A stretch of 36,471 bases of DNA from Clostridia bacterium (GTDB taxonomy: Bacteria > Bacillota > Clostridia > Oscillospirales > Acutalibacteraceae): the NCBI GenBank assembly GCA_017942105.1, contig JAGAVE010000036.1:1-36471 (forward strand). The letters are read 5' to 3'. Both the position numbers and the translations under genes were made by a program. Shown here piece by piece: positions 1-8,926 of this stretch (positions are counted from its first letter, which is position 1; each line of letters begins with the position of its first letter). The notes under the pieces are model-generated. The model had not been told where the DNA came from and made no database searches. It saw only the letters and a list, made by a program, of their open reading frames with translations.

Positions 1-2229
1 CTTACGGAAAGCTCAACGGGAACTAAAACATATCTTGGAAAGAAATATTCTAAGAATCTTAACTCAAATGCTACGGGTTACCTCGGAGAATTTCCGTGTC
101 CTCCGGCTGTTAACGGCGGCCAGTTTGACGCTCTTGTTGAAAGAGGAGATGTTCTTGGCGTTGTTACGGGACACGACCATTCAAACTCTTTCCACGGAAA
201 ATATAATGGTATCGGTTTCCTTCAAATGCCGGGTATAACCTTTGAATCTTACGGCGACAGTAAATGCCGAGGCTACGGCGTTATTGAGCTTGACGACAGG
301 GACACTTCAACTTATTCAACTCATACTGTTACATACATTGATTCGTGGAACGGTGCTGCTGCAAACAGCACTTGGGAAAAATCTGAATATTATGGCGGAT
401 CCGAGGACAATGTCTATATTTCATCGATTAATATCTCTGCCGCTGTTTCAGCATCAACGGCTAAAAACTCGCTGACTAGCGGCGGTTATACCCTTATTGA
501 TAAAGACCTGAACGCAGATTCAGGAGGTAATTATATCTATATGGGTTATAAAACCACTACCGACCCGACAAAAGCACTCAGAGACATAAGGTTCTATGTC
601 GCGGATGCGGCGGAGTCGCGAAGTACGGCGACTGTTACAGTAAACGGTCAAAAATGCACCTATACGAGAATAACGGATATTGATCTTAATAAAGGTGCAG
701 GCGGCCATTATATCTATGCTTACACGACCAATGATGAGAATGCAGGACCGCCGATAAAGGCGATAAGCTTCGGAAGCTCTGCTACTCCGACTGATTACAA
801 GGTTGCAACAACTCTTGGCTCGCCGTACAGGGTGGCTGATCTTAATGCAGATGCAGGCGGAGAATATATTTACTGCTATCTTTCTACAGTTGAACCTCTT
901 GATGTTTCTGCCCTGAAGCAGAAAAAGCAGGAAGCGCAGAATATTCTGGATGCCGGTGATTATTATCCGGACTCAGGAAAGGTTCTTGAAAGCGCAATGG
1001 CTTCTGTGGACAGCCTTTTCGTTGACCTTGAAGACGGCGTGACTGCGAACAATCAGGATTATATTCAATATCTATGCGATCAGATTGATTTGGGACTGAC
1101 GAATATCCTGTTTCAGGTTAAGTTTGTTAACTATGACGGAAGCCTTATAGAATCCGTCTATGTTCCATACGGTTCATCCGCGAAATGCGAAAAAATTCCT
1201 GCAAAAGCTTCCGATGAACAGTACCACTATAATTTTATCGGTTGGGATAGTGATACAACGAGCGTTAAAAACGGCACTGTTGTAACGGCACTTTTTGAGC
1301 CTGAGCATTATCATTCTTCTGAAATTCACGCAACCTGCACCGAAGCAGAGGTGTGCAGATTTTGCGGAGAAGTTATGGCTGAACCGACCGGTCACGGTAA
1401 AACCGAGCTGAAAAATCAAAAAGCAGTGTCCTGCACAAGCGACGGCTACACGGGAGATTCCTGCTGTATAGATTGCGGTCAGGTTTTGTCTCACGGTGAA
1501 ACGATTAAGTCATCCGGACACAGCTACGGTGATTGGGTTTACTATATTATGCCGACGGTAACGCAAACGGGTAAGGACAGAGCAACCTGCTCAGTCTGCA
1601 AAACGAGCGTATACCGAGATTCTCCGAAGGCAACAACTGCAACTGTAAACGATGAGTTTATATATGGCTTTACTGCAAATCTTTCGAAAGACAGCGTGAA
1701 GAGCTACTTTAATCTTACTTATCTTTCTGTTACGCCGACTGCATCGGAAAACGGAGTTATGGGTACAGGTTCCCAGATTGCCGTCAAGCAGAAAAATGTT
1801 ACGACCAATTATACAGTGGTTATCTTCGGTGATGTCAACGGTGACGGCTGGTATGACGGTCAGGATTCGATGATTGTTTCCTGCCTTGCAAATGGTATGC
1901 TTACCCCGGAGGATGTGACTGCGGCTGAATATATGGCAGCAGACTGTAACCACGACGGAGTGGTGGACGAAGCGGACACAACGCTTCTGGCTGAAGCGGG
2001 TCTTATACTTTCTTCTGTTGATCAGTCAAAACCTGAAGCGTTCGAAGCTTCTGCAGTTTACACAGAATACATTGAATTGATCGATCAGTCTCCGGAAGCG
2101 GAGGATTCTGAAAAGCAAGAGGCTGAGGATCAGCCGGAAGATAGCTTTGATGTTCTTGGTGAGATTTTTGCTCTGTTAAAGCGTATAATTGAGCTGATTC
2201 TTTCATATATTCCTGTTTTTCTTAAATAA
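1..2229 (+). CDS. Secreted multidomain metallophosphoesterase, 3' part (dockerin-bearing)
   Basis: The reading frame is open from the first base, so the 5' part lies outside the window and 742 residues are visible. Residues 1-90 are the end of a calcineurin-like/purple-acid-phosphatase-like domain, with the metal-binding GHDH at 57-60. Next come three copies of a DLNxxAGGxYIY motif (about 165-300) resembling MABP beta-prism repeats, a Lys/Ala-rich helical FIVAR-like segment (300-365), an InlB/Flg_new-type beta repeat (371-434), a Cys-rich segment with CxxC pairs and Gly-His motifs (438-540), and a dockerin-like pair of calcium loops (DVNGDG and DCNHDG, about 611-670). A hydrophobic stretch closes the protein (about 720-742). 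Such architecture indicates an extracellular or surface protein. The phosphoester substrate cannot be told from sequence. A cohesin partner would be expected elsewhere in the genome, but none is in this window. Confidence 0.8.
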   Translation, partial: LTESSTGTKTYLGKKYSKNLNSNATGYLGEFPCPPAVNGGQFDALVERGDVLGVVTGHDHSNSFHGKYNGIGFLQMPGITFESYGDSKCRGYGVIELDDRDTSTYSTHTVTYIDSWNGAAANSTWEKSEYYGGSEDNVYISSINISAAVSASTAKNSLTSGGYTLIDKDLNADSGGNYIYMGYKTTTDPTKALRDIRFYVADAAESRSTATVTVNGQKCTYTRITDIDLNKGAGGHYIYAYTTNDENAGPPIKAISFGSSATPTDYKVATTLGSPYRVADLNADAGGEYIYCYLSTVEPLDVSALKQKKQEAQNILDAGDYYPDSGKVLESAMASVDSLFVDLEDGVTANNQDYIQYLCDQIDLGLTNILFQVKFVNYDGSLIESVYVPYGSSAKCEKIPAKASDEQYHYNFIGWDSDTTSVKNGTVVTALFEPEHYHSSEIHATCTEAEVCRFCGEVMAEPTGHGKTELKNQKAVSCTSDGYTGDSCCIDCGQVLSHGETIKSSGHSYGDWVYYIMPTVTQTGKDRATCSVCKTSVYRDSPKATTATVNDEFIYGFTANLSKDSVKSYFNLTYLSVTPTASENGVMGTGSQIAVKQKNVTTNYTVVIFGDVNGDGWYDGQDSMIVSCLANGMLTPEDVTAAEYMAADCNHDGVVDEADTTLLAEAGLILSSVDQSKPEAFEASAVYTEYIELIDQSPEAEDSEKQEAEDQPEDSFDVLGEIFALLKRIIELILSYIPVFLK
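490..900 (+). repeat. Three in-protein DLNxxAGGxYIY repeats (MABP-like)
   Basis: Within the phosphoesterase gene the protein motif recurs three times: DLNADSGGNYIY, DLNKGAGGHYIY and DLNADAGGEYIY, spaced about 50-60 residues apart and each followed by a short Tyr/Thr strand. A similar DLNxGAGGxxIYLxY signature marks the eukaryotic MABP beta-prism domain, a three-fold repeat fold linked to membrane binding. The assignment rests on motif resemblance from memory, not on a profile search. Confidence 0.55.
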
Positions 2230-2234
2230 AATCA

Positions 2235-2266
2235 CCCTGCATTTCTGTTGAAATGCAGGGCTTTTT
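2235..2266. terminator. Bidirectional intrinsic terminator (phosphoesterase / araD)
   Basis: A perfect 10-bp stem (2235-2244 with 2251-2260, 6-nt loop) is followed by CTTTTT on the plus strand and by a T-rich run on the minus strand. It lies between the convergent phosphoesterase and araD genes and can serve both. Confidence 0.85.
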
Positions 2267-2270
2267 GCGT

Positions 2271-2966
2271 TTATTTGTCTTGTCCGTAATAGGCGTTTTT
2301 GCCGTGTTTTCTTAAAAAATGTTTATCAAGAAGCTCTTGCTGCATCGGTCGGATGTCGGGGTTGAGAATCTCCGTTTGCAATGCCATAAAGGCAAGCTCT
2401 TCAAGAACAACAGCATTATGAACCGCGTTTTCAGGATCAGTGCCCCAGGAGAACGGGCCGTGGCTGTTAACGAGAACAGCGGGAACGGTGTTTTCATCAA
2501 GGCCTTTGAAAGTTTCGATTATAACATTTCCTGTTTCTTTTTCGTATTCGCCTGCAATTTCTTCCGGAGTCATCTTTCTTGTGCAGGGGATTTCACCGTA
2601 GAAATAGTCGCCGTGAGTTGTGCCGTAGGCGGGAATTCCGCGTCCGGCCTGAGCGAATGATGTTGCCTGCCGCGAATGGGTGTGAACGATACCTCCGATT
2701 TCGGGAAATGCGTTGTAAAGAGCAACATGCGTTGCCGTGTCAGAAGAAGGCTTCCATTTTCCCTCAACCTTTTCTCCGGTTTTCAAGGATACAACAACCA
2801 TATCCTCGGCCGTCATATTGTCGTATTCAACGCCGCTCGGCTTGATTACCATAAGACCTGATTCGCGGTCAACCCCCGAAACATTGCCCCATGTGAATGT
2901 GACGAGACCGTATTTCGGCAATTCAAGATTAGCTTTACAAACAAGCTCTTTTAATGCTTCTAACAT
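2271..2966 (-). CDS. araD: L-ribulose-5-phosphate 4-epimerase
   Basis: This 231-residue class II aldolase-fold protein converts L-ribulose 5-phosphate to D-xylulose 5-phosphate, the last step of bacterial L-arabinose catabolism in the cytoplasm. The zinc ligands are visible as HTH at 95-97 and a third His at 169. Catalytic Asp120 and a C-terminal Tyr (226/227) sit where the E. coli enzyme has Asp120 and Tyr229. Length matches the family. It is the last gene of araB-araA-araD. Its start lies 7 nt after the araA stop, and its ribosome binding site AAGGTGA overlaps that stop codon, which suggests translational coupling. A terminator follows directly. Confidence 0.96.
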   Translation of the reverse strand: MLEALKELVCKANLELPKYGLVTFTWGNVSGVDRESGLMVIKPSGVEYDNMTAEDMVVVSLKTGEKVEGKWKPSSDTATHVALYNAFPEIGGIVHTHSRQATSFAQAGRGIPAYGTTHGDYFYGEIPCTRKMTPEEIAGEYEKETGNVIIETFKGLDENTVPAVLVNSHGPFSWGTDPENAVHNAVVLEELAFMALQTEILNPDIRPMQQELLDKHFLRKHGKNAYYGQDK

Positions 2967-2973
2967 AAATAAT

Positions 2974-4440
2974 TCACCTTAACTTCCAAGCAAGGTCGTT
3001 GAGGAAAAGCTCTTTTTCGAGAGCGTCAACGCTTGTGTCCTTTGTGATGTGAACAAACTCGATATCCATCATTCTTGCCCAGTCTTTCATTTGTTCTGCG
3101 GAAACATCATATGAAAGAACAGTATGATGAGCGCCGCCTGCCGTTATCCAGCATTCAACACCTGTTGTAAGGTCAGGCATAGCTCTCCACATAACTCTTG
3201 CAACGGGAAGGTTGGGCATAGGCATAATCGGTTTTACGCATACGATATCCTGGCAGATAAGGCGAAGTCTTCCGCCCATATCTACGAGAGAAACAACGAT
3301 CGCATCGCCCTCTTTTCCTTCGAAAACGAGACGGGCAGGATCTTTTTCATTCATACCTATTCCAAGGTGATGCGTTTCAATACGAGGTCTGTCTGCCGCA
3401 AGGCTGGGGCAGACTTCAAGCATATGAGCGCCAAGGCTGTATTCCTGACCTTCGGCAAGGTGATATGTATAGTCTTCCATAAAAGCGGAAGAGCCGTTTC
3501 CGTTTTCGCCCATAGCCTTCATAATTGCGGTCAGTGCGGAAACCTTCCAGTCGCCCTCGCCGCCATAGCCGTAGCCCTGTGCCATAAGATGCTGAGATGC
3601 AAGACCCGGGAGTTGTTCCATACCGTAAAGGTCCTGGAATGTGTTCGAAAACGCAAGGCAACCCTCGCTGTCCATCATTTTCTTGATTGCGATTTCTTCC
3701 TTAGCCTGATAGCGGATTGCGTCTGTATTATCAGTCGCAATATCATATTTTGATTTATAAATTTCAACAAGGCTGTCAATTTCCGCCTCGGTGACGGCGC
3801 TCATCTCTTTTACAAGGTCGCCGACAGCCCAGGTGTTAACCTGCCAGCCGAGCTTTGTCTGAACTTCGACCTTGTCGCCTTCGGTTACTGCAACCTCGCG
3901 CATATTGTCGCCAAAGCGCATAACCTTCATATTCTTGCTGACATGTACGCCGACTGCGGCTTTCATCCAGTCCGCGATTTTTTTGTGAACCTTTTCGTCC
4001 TTCCAATAGCCTGCGATAACTTTTCTGGGCATCCTGAGTCTTGCGGCAATAAAGCCGTGCTCTCGGTCGCCGTGAGCAGCCTGGTTGAGGTTCATAAAGT
4101 CCATATCAATTTCATCGTTGGGGATTTCACGGTTATACTGCGTTGCGAAGTGGCAATAAGGCTTCTGCAAAGAAGCAAGGCCGTTTATCCACATTTTGCT
4201 CGGTGAAAAAGTATGGCACCAGGTGATGATACCGCAACACTTATCGTTATAATTTGCTTCTTTTACGATGTCTGTGATTTCTTTATTTGTTTTCGCGGTA
4301 ACTTTATATATGAGAGGGAAGGGAAGAACCTTGCTCAGCTCTTCTGCCATTTCCTTTGCTCTTTTTTCAACTGTTTCAAGCACCTCAGGACCGTAGAGAA
4401 ACTGAGAGCCGACAACGAACCAAAATTCATAATTTTTCAT
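2974..4440 (-). CDS. araA: L-arabinose isomerase
   Basis: The protein interconverts L-arabinose and L-ribulose, the entry reaction of the pathway, using a divalent metal. It has 488 residues, close to the usual ~500. The active-site positions are visible: Glu295 in GYGGEGDW, Glu322 in FMEDYTYH, His339 in [10 protein letters not shown] and a His in GGAHHT near 437, matching E. coli Glu306, Glu333, His350 and His450. The reading frame is open further upstream, but the start at 4440 (MKNYEFWF) is chosen because family homology begins there and GGAGG lies 7 nt before it; upstream codons belong to araB. The gap to araB is 13 nt, so one transcript is expected. Confidence 0.97.
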   Translation of the reverse strand: MKNYEFWFVVGSQFLYGPEVLETVEKRAKEMAEELSKVLPFPLIYKVTAKTNKEITDIVKEANYNDKCCGIITWCHTFSPSKMWINGLASLQKPYCHFATQYNREIPNDEIDMDFMNLNQAAHGDREHGFIAARLRMPRKVIAGYWKDEKVHKKIADWMKAAVGVHVSKNMKVMRFGDNMREVAVTEGDKVEVQTKLGWQVNTWAVGDLVKEMSAVTEAEIDSLVEIYKSKYDIATDNTDAIRYQAKEEIAIKKMMDSEGCLAFSNTFQDLYGMEQLPGLASQHLMAQGYGYGGEGDWKVSALTAIMKAMGENGNGSSAFMEDYTYHLAEGQEYSLGAHMLEVCPSLAADRPRIETHHLGIGMNEKDPARLVFEGKEGDAIVVSLVDMGGRLRLICQDIVCVKPIMPMPNLPVARVMWRAMPDLTTGVECWITAGGAHHTVLSYDVSAEQMKDWARMMDIEFVHITKDTSVDALEKELFLNDLAWKLR

Positions 4441-4453
4441 ATGAAGCCTCCGA

Positions 4454-6016
4454 TTAAAGAGTGTCAATAGCGGCCTGCTCAACGGGCAGACCTGCCATAA
4501 AGCGATCAAGATATGCTTTAAAGCCGACAACATCTGCAGTCTGGGGTTCAAGCTTTGTGCCGGGAGCGTCTGCAAAGATGCTTTCATTCAGGAAATCTTC
4601 AAGAGCTTTTTCGTTGTTTTTAAGATAAGCCGCAAGAACAGCAATACCGTAAGGGCCGCCTTCACCTGCAGTTTCCATTACCCATACAGGAGAATTTGTT
4701 GCCGCAGCGAGATATTTCTGACCGACAACGGGAGTCTTGAAAAGACCGCCGTGACCCATAAGTCTGTCAATTGCAACCTTCTCCTTGTCGAGGATAACCA
4801 TGCCTGCGGCGAGAGATGCAAGGGTAGAGTAAAGATGTGCTTTGAGGAAATTTGCAAGGGTGAAGGGCTTGTCATGGCTTCTTACGATAACCGGTCTGCC
4901 CTCAAGGAAGCCTGTTACGGGTTCACCTGAGAGGTAGTTGTAAACCGTTACACCGCCGCAATCGGGATCGCCTTCAAGGCTCTTTTCGTAAAGCTTTGTG
5001 AAGAGCTCGCCCATATCAACATCCTGCCCCATAAGACCGAGAGTGTCTTTAAAAAGATTTACCCAAGCGTTCATATCAGATGTGCAGTTGTTGCAATGCA
5101 CCATAGCAACGGGCTTGCCTGACGGTGTTGTAACCATATCGATTTCAGGATAAACCTTTGAGAGCATTTTCTCAAGAACAACCATAGAGAAGATGGATGT
5201 GCCTGCCGAAACATTACCGCTTCTTGCGGCAACGGCATTTGTTGCAACCATACCCGTACCTGCATCGCCTTCAGGAGGACACATCGGGATGCCTGCTTCA
5301 AGGTCTCCTTCGTCATCAAGAAGCTTTGCGCCTGAGAAGCTGAGTGTACCTGCACTTGCGCCTGCAGGAAGAACCTTGGGAAGGATTTCTTTGATATCCC
5401 AGGGGTACTCCTTTGTAAGCTCAGCAAATTTTTCAATCATTTTTGCGTCGTAATCGATTGTTTCCGAGTCTATAGGGAACATACCTGATGCTTCGCCGAC
5501 GCCCATAACATTCTCACCGCTGAGGCGGTAATGAACATAGCCTGCAAGAGTTGTAATCATATCTATATCCTTGACATGCTCCTCACCGTTGAGAATTGCC
5601 TGACGAAGATGCGAAATGCTCCAACGCTGAGGAACATTGAAACCGAAAAGCTCAGTGAGCTCATCCGCTGCCTCTGCAGTTGTTGTGTTTCTCCAGGTTC
5701 TGAATTCAGCGAGCTGATTTCCTTCCTTGTCGAAGGGAAGGTAGCCGTGCATCATACCCGAGATACCCATTGCGTCAAATCTTCTGAGAGTGATGCCGTA
5801 TTGCTCGTAGACATTTTTCTTCAGGTCGGCGTAGCAGCTCTTAAGCCCTGCCCATACATCGTCCATAGAGTATGTCCAGTAGCCGTTTTTGTATTCGTTT
5901 TCCCAAGTGTGGCTTCCGGATGCGAGAGGTTTATAATCGCTTCCGAGAAGGACTGCCTTGATTCTTGTTGAGCCAAGCTCAATGCCAAGATATGTTTTGT
6001 TGAATTTTTCTGACAA
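4454..6016 (-). CDS. araB: FGGY-family ribulokinase
   Basis: This is an FGGY-family sugar kinase of 520 residues that should phosphorylate L-ribulose with ATP, between AraA and AraD. The N-terminal phosphate loop LGIELGSTRIKAVLLG and the GISGMMHGY motif are visible, and the order kinase-isomerase-epimerase supports ribulokinase over other FGGY kinases. The start is a TTG at 6014-6016. The frame stays open to 6088, but a TATAAT box at 6047-6052 lies inside that extension, which makes the upstream ATGs unlikely, and GGTGA precedes the TTG. The gene heads the operon and is divergent from the GH43 gene. No arabinose regulator gene is in the window. Confidence 0.93.
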   Translation of the reverse strand: MSEKFNKTYLGIELGSTRIKAVLLGSDYKPLASGSHTWENEYKNGYWTYSMDDVWAGLKSCYADLKKNVYEQYGITLRRFDAMGISGMMHGYLPFDKEGNQLAEFRTWRNTTTAEAADELTELFGFNVPQRWSISHLRQAILNGEEHVKDIDMITTLAGYVHYRLSGENVMGVGEASGMFPIDSETIDYDAKMIEKFAELTKEYPWDIKEILPKVLPAGASAGTLSFSGAKLLDDEGDLEAGIPMCPPEGDAGTGMVATNAVAARSGNVSAGTSIFSMVVLEKMLSKVYPEIDMVTTPSGKPVAMVHCNNCTSDMNAWVNLFKDTLGLMGQDVDMGELFTKLYEKSLEGDPDCGGVTVYNYLSGEPVTGFLEGRPVIVRSHDKPFTLANFLKAHLYSTLASLAAGMVILDKEKVAIDRLMGHGGLFKTPVVGQKYLAAATNSPVWVMETAGEGGPYGIAVLAAYLKNNEKALEDFLNESIFADAPGTKLEPQTADVVGFKAYLDRFMAGLPVEQAAIDTL

Positions 6017-6046
6017 AAAAATCACCACTTTACAAATTGATACTTC

Positions 6047-6075
6047 ATTATAACACATATCTGCGTTATTTTCCA
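6047..6075 (-). promoter_or_regulatory. Promoter of araBAD operon
   Basis: The minus strand has a perfect TATAAT (6047-6052) with a weak -35 (TGGAAA, 6070-6075, 17-bp spacer). The expected transcript would start about 24 nt before the TTG of araB. A weak -35 fits a regulated promoter. Confidence 0.65.
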
Positions 6076-6111
6076 CAATTTTATACAATGCTTTTCATAA
6101 ATTTTAATTAA

Positions 6112-6140
6112 TTGAAATAATTTTGCCGCGATGGTATACT
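6112..6140 (+). promoter_or_regulatory. Promoter of GH43 gene
   Basis: TTGAAA (6112-6117) and TATACT (6135-6140) are separated by 17 bp, about 26 nt upstream of the start codon. It is divergent from the araBAD promoter with about 36 bp between the two -35 regions, so one bound regulator could control both. Confidence 0.75.
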
Positions 6141-6165
6141 GAAATTAAGAGAGGAGAGGTCGTTA

Positions 6166-7017
6166 ATGAAAAAAAGCGATATCAATATAAGAGATCCGTT
6201 TGTTCTCGCTGAAGACGGAAAATTTTATATGTACGGTACAAGAGCCGAGAATTTCGGCTGTAAAGTAGAAGGCTTTGATGTCTATATATCAGACGATCTT
6301 GAAAACTGGAGCAATCCTGTTGAATGCTTCGATTCAACAAAGTATGACCTTAACAACGAGGTTAACTGGGCGCCTGAGGTGCACAAATATAACGGAAAGT
6401 ATTATATGTTTGCAACCTTCACGATGGATAACGGTAACAGGGGTACGGCTGTTCTTGTTTCTGACTCTCCCGAAGGGCCTTTTGTGCCGCACAGCGATGG
6501 CGCGGTAACACCGAAGGATTGGATGAGCCTTGATGGAACGCTTTATGTAAGTAAGGAAAATAAACCCTATATTGTTTTCTGCCACGAGCATGTTCAGATT
6601 TTTGACGGAACTATATGCTACGCTGAGCTAACGCAGGATTTAAAAGCGATAAAGGGCGAAATCAGAACTCTTTTCTCTGCATCAGAGCCATCGTGGGCGG
6701 ATGACTTTGAAGAGGGAAAACACTTTATAACTGACGGCCCGTTTCTTTTCAGAACAAAGAGCGGTGAGCTTCTTATGCTCTGGTCAACCTTTATAAAGGG
6801 TAATTACAGTGAATGTCTTGTGAGATTCAAAGACGGGGAGCTGAACGGCAATTTTGAGCACCTTGAGCCTCTTATCAAGGATGACGGCGGTCACGGTATG
6901 ATTTTCACCGCAGGCGACGATTTGTACCTTACTTATCACACACCGAACAGAACTCTTTTTGAAAGACCGGATTTCAAAAAGCTAAGGGATACCGGCAGAA
7001 GTATTGAACTTTTATAG
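6166..7017 (+). CDS. GH43-like five-bladed propeller glycosidase (arabinan/xylan side-chain type)
   Basis: A 283-residue single-domain protein of the GH43 (clan GH-F) fold. These enzymes are mostly alpha-L-arabinofuranosidases, arabinanases or beta-xylosidases. The catalytic base position is Asp10 in INIRDPF, and Asp123 in MSLDGTLY is a good pKa-modulator candidate. The general-acid position reads TDGPFLF (Asp190) instead of the usual Glu of the EGP motif. There is no signal peptide, so it should act in the cytoplasm on imported oligosaccharides. AGGAG lies upstream of the ATG at 6166. Divergence from araBAD makes arabinose release the most likely role, but substrate cannot be fixed from sequence. 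Confidence 0.85.
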   Translation: MKKSDINIRDPFVLAEDGKFYMYGTRAENFGCKVEGFDVYISDDLENWSNPVECFDSTKYDLNNEVNWAPEVHKYNGKYYMFATFTMDNGNRGTAVLVSDSPEGPFVPHSDGAVTPKDWMSLDGTLYVSKENKPYIVFCHEHVQIFDGTICYAELTQDLKAIKGEIRTLFSASEPSWADDFEEGKHFITDGPFLFRTKSGELLMLWSTFIKGNYSECLVRFKDGELNGNFEHLEPLIKDDGGHGMIFTAGDDLYLTYHTPNRTLFERPDFKKLRDTGRSIELL

Positions 7018-7061
7018 TAGTGATAATAAACAAATCGACAAGCTCGTTTTAGTGCTTAATG

Positions 7062-7103
7062 GCATATTTTGGTTTTGTTGTTGTTATCAAAACCGAAATA
7101 TGC
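7062..7103. promoter_or_regulatory. Long inverted repeat abutting the MFS promoter (operator candidate)
   Basis: Arms 7062-7077 and 7088-7103 are 16 nt each and complementary except for one position that would be G-U in RNA; a 10-nt spacer separates them. The right arm ends exactly at the -10 box of the MFS gene and the -35 box falls in the spacer. No T-run follows, so it does not look like a terminator of the GH43 gene. Confidence 0.6.
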
Positions 7104-7109
7104 TATAAT
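7081..7109 (+). promoter_or_regulatory. Promoter of MFS-LRR operon
   Basis: TTGTTA (7081-7086) and a perfect TATAAT (7104-7109) are 17 bp apart. They are embedded in the inverted repeat at 7062-7103, so the site is likely regulated. Confidence 0.7.
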
Positions 7110-7137
7110 TAAATATCATTTTTAAGGGGGTATGTTC

Positions 7138-8925
7138 GTGAGTGAAAAGTCCGGAGCTTTTGGCAAGGTCAAGGATTTTATGACCGAGGTCAAAACACAT
7201 TGGAACACTCCGAAAGAAGGAAATTATGTTCCGTACAAAGAGTATAAGGATATCTTTATTGCAGTAGGCAGCAACTATGCCGGTTCAAAAATGCTTGAAT
7301 ACATTTCATTCGGCGTAGGATGCTTCCTCATAATGCACCATTATGAGCTTCCTTATCTCACCTATGCAATTATCAGCCTTATCAATATGCCGCTGAATTA
7401 TATCGGCTCTCTTATCTCGTGGTATGTAAGTGATAACCTTGGCTTTCTTCCGAAGAAATCTGAACGCAAGGTCTATGCGACTTATTTTGCGTTTGCAATA
7501 GCGGGTCTGACACTGCTTTTCTGGGATCCGGTAACGTGTATGGATATCAACAGCTCGTTCGTCAGATTTTTTAATACCCTTAACGGTATGAGTGCAACGG
7601 CGTTCTTTAAGATTGTAGGAACACATCTTCTTTATACGGGATGGACGGGCGCAAGAAACATTTTCTGGCGTAAGAAGCTTATTCCGAAATTCGGAAGATA
7701 TAAGTATTCTCTTTACTGTGACTTTGTTCCGAAATCTGTAATGGTTATTCTTATCGGTTGGCTTCCTCTTTATAATATTCCCGATATGGCGACCAGAGTG
7801 TGGGCCGCAAACCTGCTGTTTGCTTGTTATAATGTTTTTGGCTTTGCTAACAATCTTGAAACTTGTACAAAGTCTATCAGCCCGAACACGAGAGAAAGAA
7901 TTCTCGTAAGAACATATCCTATCAAGCTTTCTCATCTTTTCCATTCAATCATAGCTATCATTATTCCCGTAATCATCGGAGCGTTGAAGGATGAATGGGC
8001 GGATATCAATGTTTTCCGTTTTGTTATTCCCGGAATGTTTATTACATTTGCAACTCTTACGATGTTTTTTGCAGGACGGGTTCAGGAGAGAATTCCTCAG
8101 CCGCCTATAGAGAAGAAGGTTCAGATCAGCTTCTGGGACGGTATGTTCGGTGTTCTTCGCAATAAGTATCTCTGGATAAACACCCTTGTCGGTCTTCTTG
8201 ACTCGCTTGGAAACGGTATGCTGGCGTTTACGACGGTTCTTTATCTGTATACCTTCCGCCTCAGCGGTTTGCCGTATAGTCTCATCGTGGCGCTTGTTTC
8301 CTTCGCGGGTACTCCTCCGGATTTCTTTACACCGTACTTCATAAAGAGATTCAGCTACAAGCAGATAATGATTTTCTATCAGCTTTCAAGAGCTCTCGGA
8401 TATACGGCGATTGCTTTAGCTTTGAATTTCTTCGGAGATAACCTTGTTCTTTGCGGAACGATTTGTGTTGTTGTTCTTATATTTATGGAGGCAACCAGCA
8501 CCGTTCCGAAGTCAGCGGCACATGATATGAATGTTCGAATTACGGACTATCAGATGTATCTTTCGGGTGAACGCCTTGAAAATTATTCGGGTGTTTACAG
8601 TAATGCAGGTATCTTCAGTTGGTTTACAGGACCTATAACATCTTTCGTTGGCCTTATTATTCCGCTCATTCTTCTTACGGCAGGATTTAACGGTAACTGG
8701 GATGTTTTGTTTATCGATTCGGCAAGATTCAGTATCATTATCGTTCCGCTGATTATCGAAATCGTAGGATATTTCCTTATGACAATTCCGTTTATGTTCT
8801 GGGACTATGACAGCTCCAAGCAAGAGCAGGTTATGCAGGTTCTTCAGCGCAGAGCAGAGGTAACAGAAGGCTTAGCAAAAAAAGAAGAGCAAGCGGTAAC
8901 GGTAAACGCCGGAAAGGGGGATTGA
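7138..8925 (+). CDS. MFS-type sugar transporter
   Basis: An integral membrane protein of 595 residues with many hydrophobic segments and the general look of the major facilitator superfamily, possibly near the glycoside/pentoside/hexuronide cation symporters. It is longer than the usual ~450 residues because of a ~45-residue hydrophilic N-terminus and a charged C-terminal tail. The start is taken as GTG at 7138: AAGGGGG ends at 7130, giving a 7-nt spacing, whereas the ATG at 7132 would be 1 nt from it. It is translationally coupled to the LRR gene (1-nt gap). Location between GH43 and GH30 suggests uptake of pentose or galactan oligosaccharides; the cargo is inferred. Confidence 0.8.
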   Translation: MSEKSGAFGKVKDFMTEVKTHWNTPKEGNYVPYKEYKDIFIAVGSNYAGSKMLEYISFGVGCFLIMHHYELPYLTYAIISLINMPLNYIGSLISWYVSDNLGFLPKKSERKVYATYFAFAIAGLTLLFWDPVTCMDINSSFVRFFNTLNGMSATAFFKIVGTHLLYTGWTGARNIFWRKKLIPKFGRYKYSLYCDFVPKSVMVILIGWLPLYNIPDMATRVWAANLLFACYNVFGFANNLETCTKSISPNTRERILVRTYPIKLSHLFHSIIAIIIPVIIGALKDEWADINVFRFVIPGMFITFATLTMFFAGRVQERIPQPPIEKKVQISFWDGMFGVLRNKYLWINTLVGLLDSLGNGMLAFTTVLYLYTFRLSGLPYSLIVALVSFAGTPPDFFTPYFIKRFSYKQIMIFYQLSRALGYTAIALALNFFGDNLVLCGTICVVVLIFMEATSTVPKSAAHDMNVRITDYQMYLSGERLENYSGVYSNAGIFSWFTGPITSFVGLIIPLILLTAGFNGNWDVLFIDSARFSIIIVPLIIEIVGYFLMTIPFMFWDYDSSKQEQVMQVLQRRAEVTEGLAKKEEQAVTVNAGKGD

Positions 8926-8926
8926 C

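Noticed and set aside
3124-3753. Long open frame on the plus strand opposite araA (209 codons)
   Set aside because: It is the mirror of the strongly conserved araA gene, has no recognisable protein motif and no ribosome binding site; antisense frame openness follows from codon bias.
4441-4587. Upstream extension of araA to an ATG at 4587
   Set aside because: It would overlap the end of araB, has no matching family sequence, and GGAGG marks the start at 4440.
7062-7103. Inverted repeat as terminator of the GH43 gene
   Set aside because: No T-run follows on either side and the right arm abuts the -10 box of the next gene; an operator is more likely.
7306-7944. 212-codon frame opposite the MFS gene
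   Set aside because: It is a shadow of a membrane-protein gene; the translation is basic and featureless.
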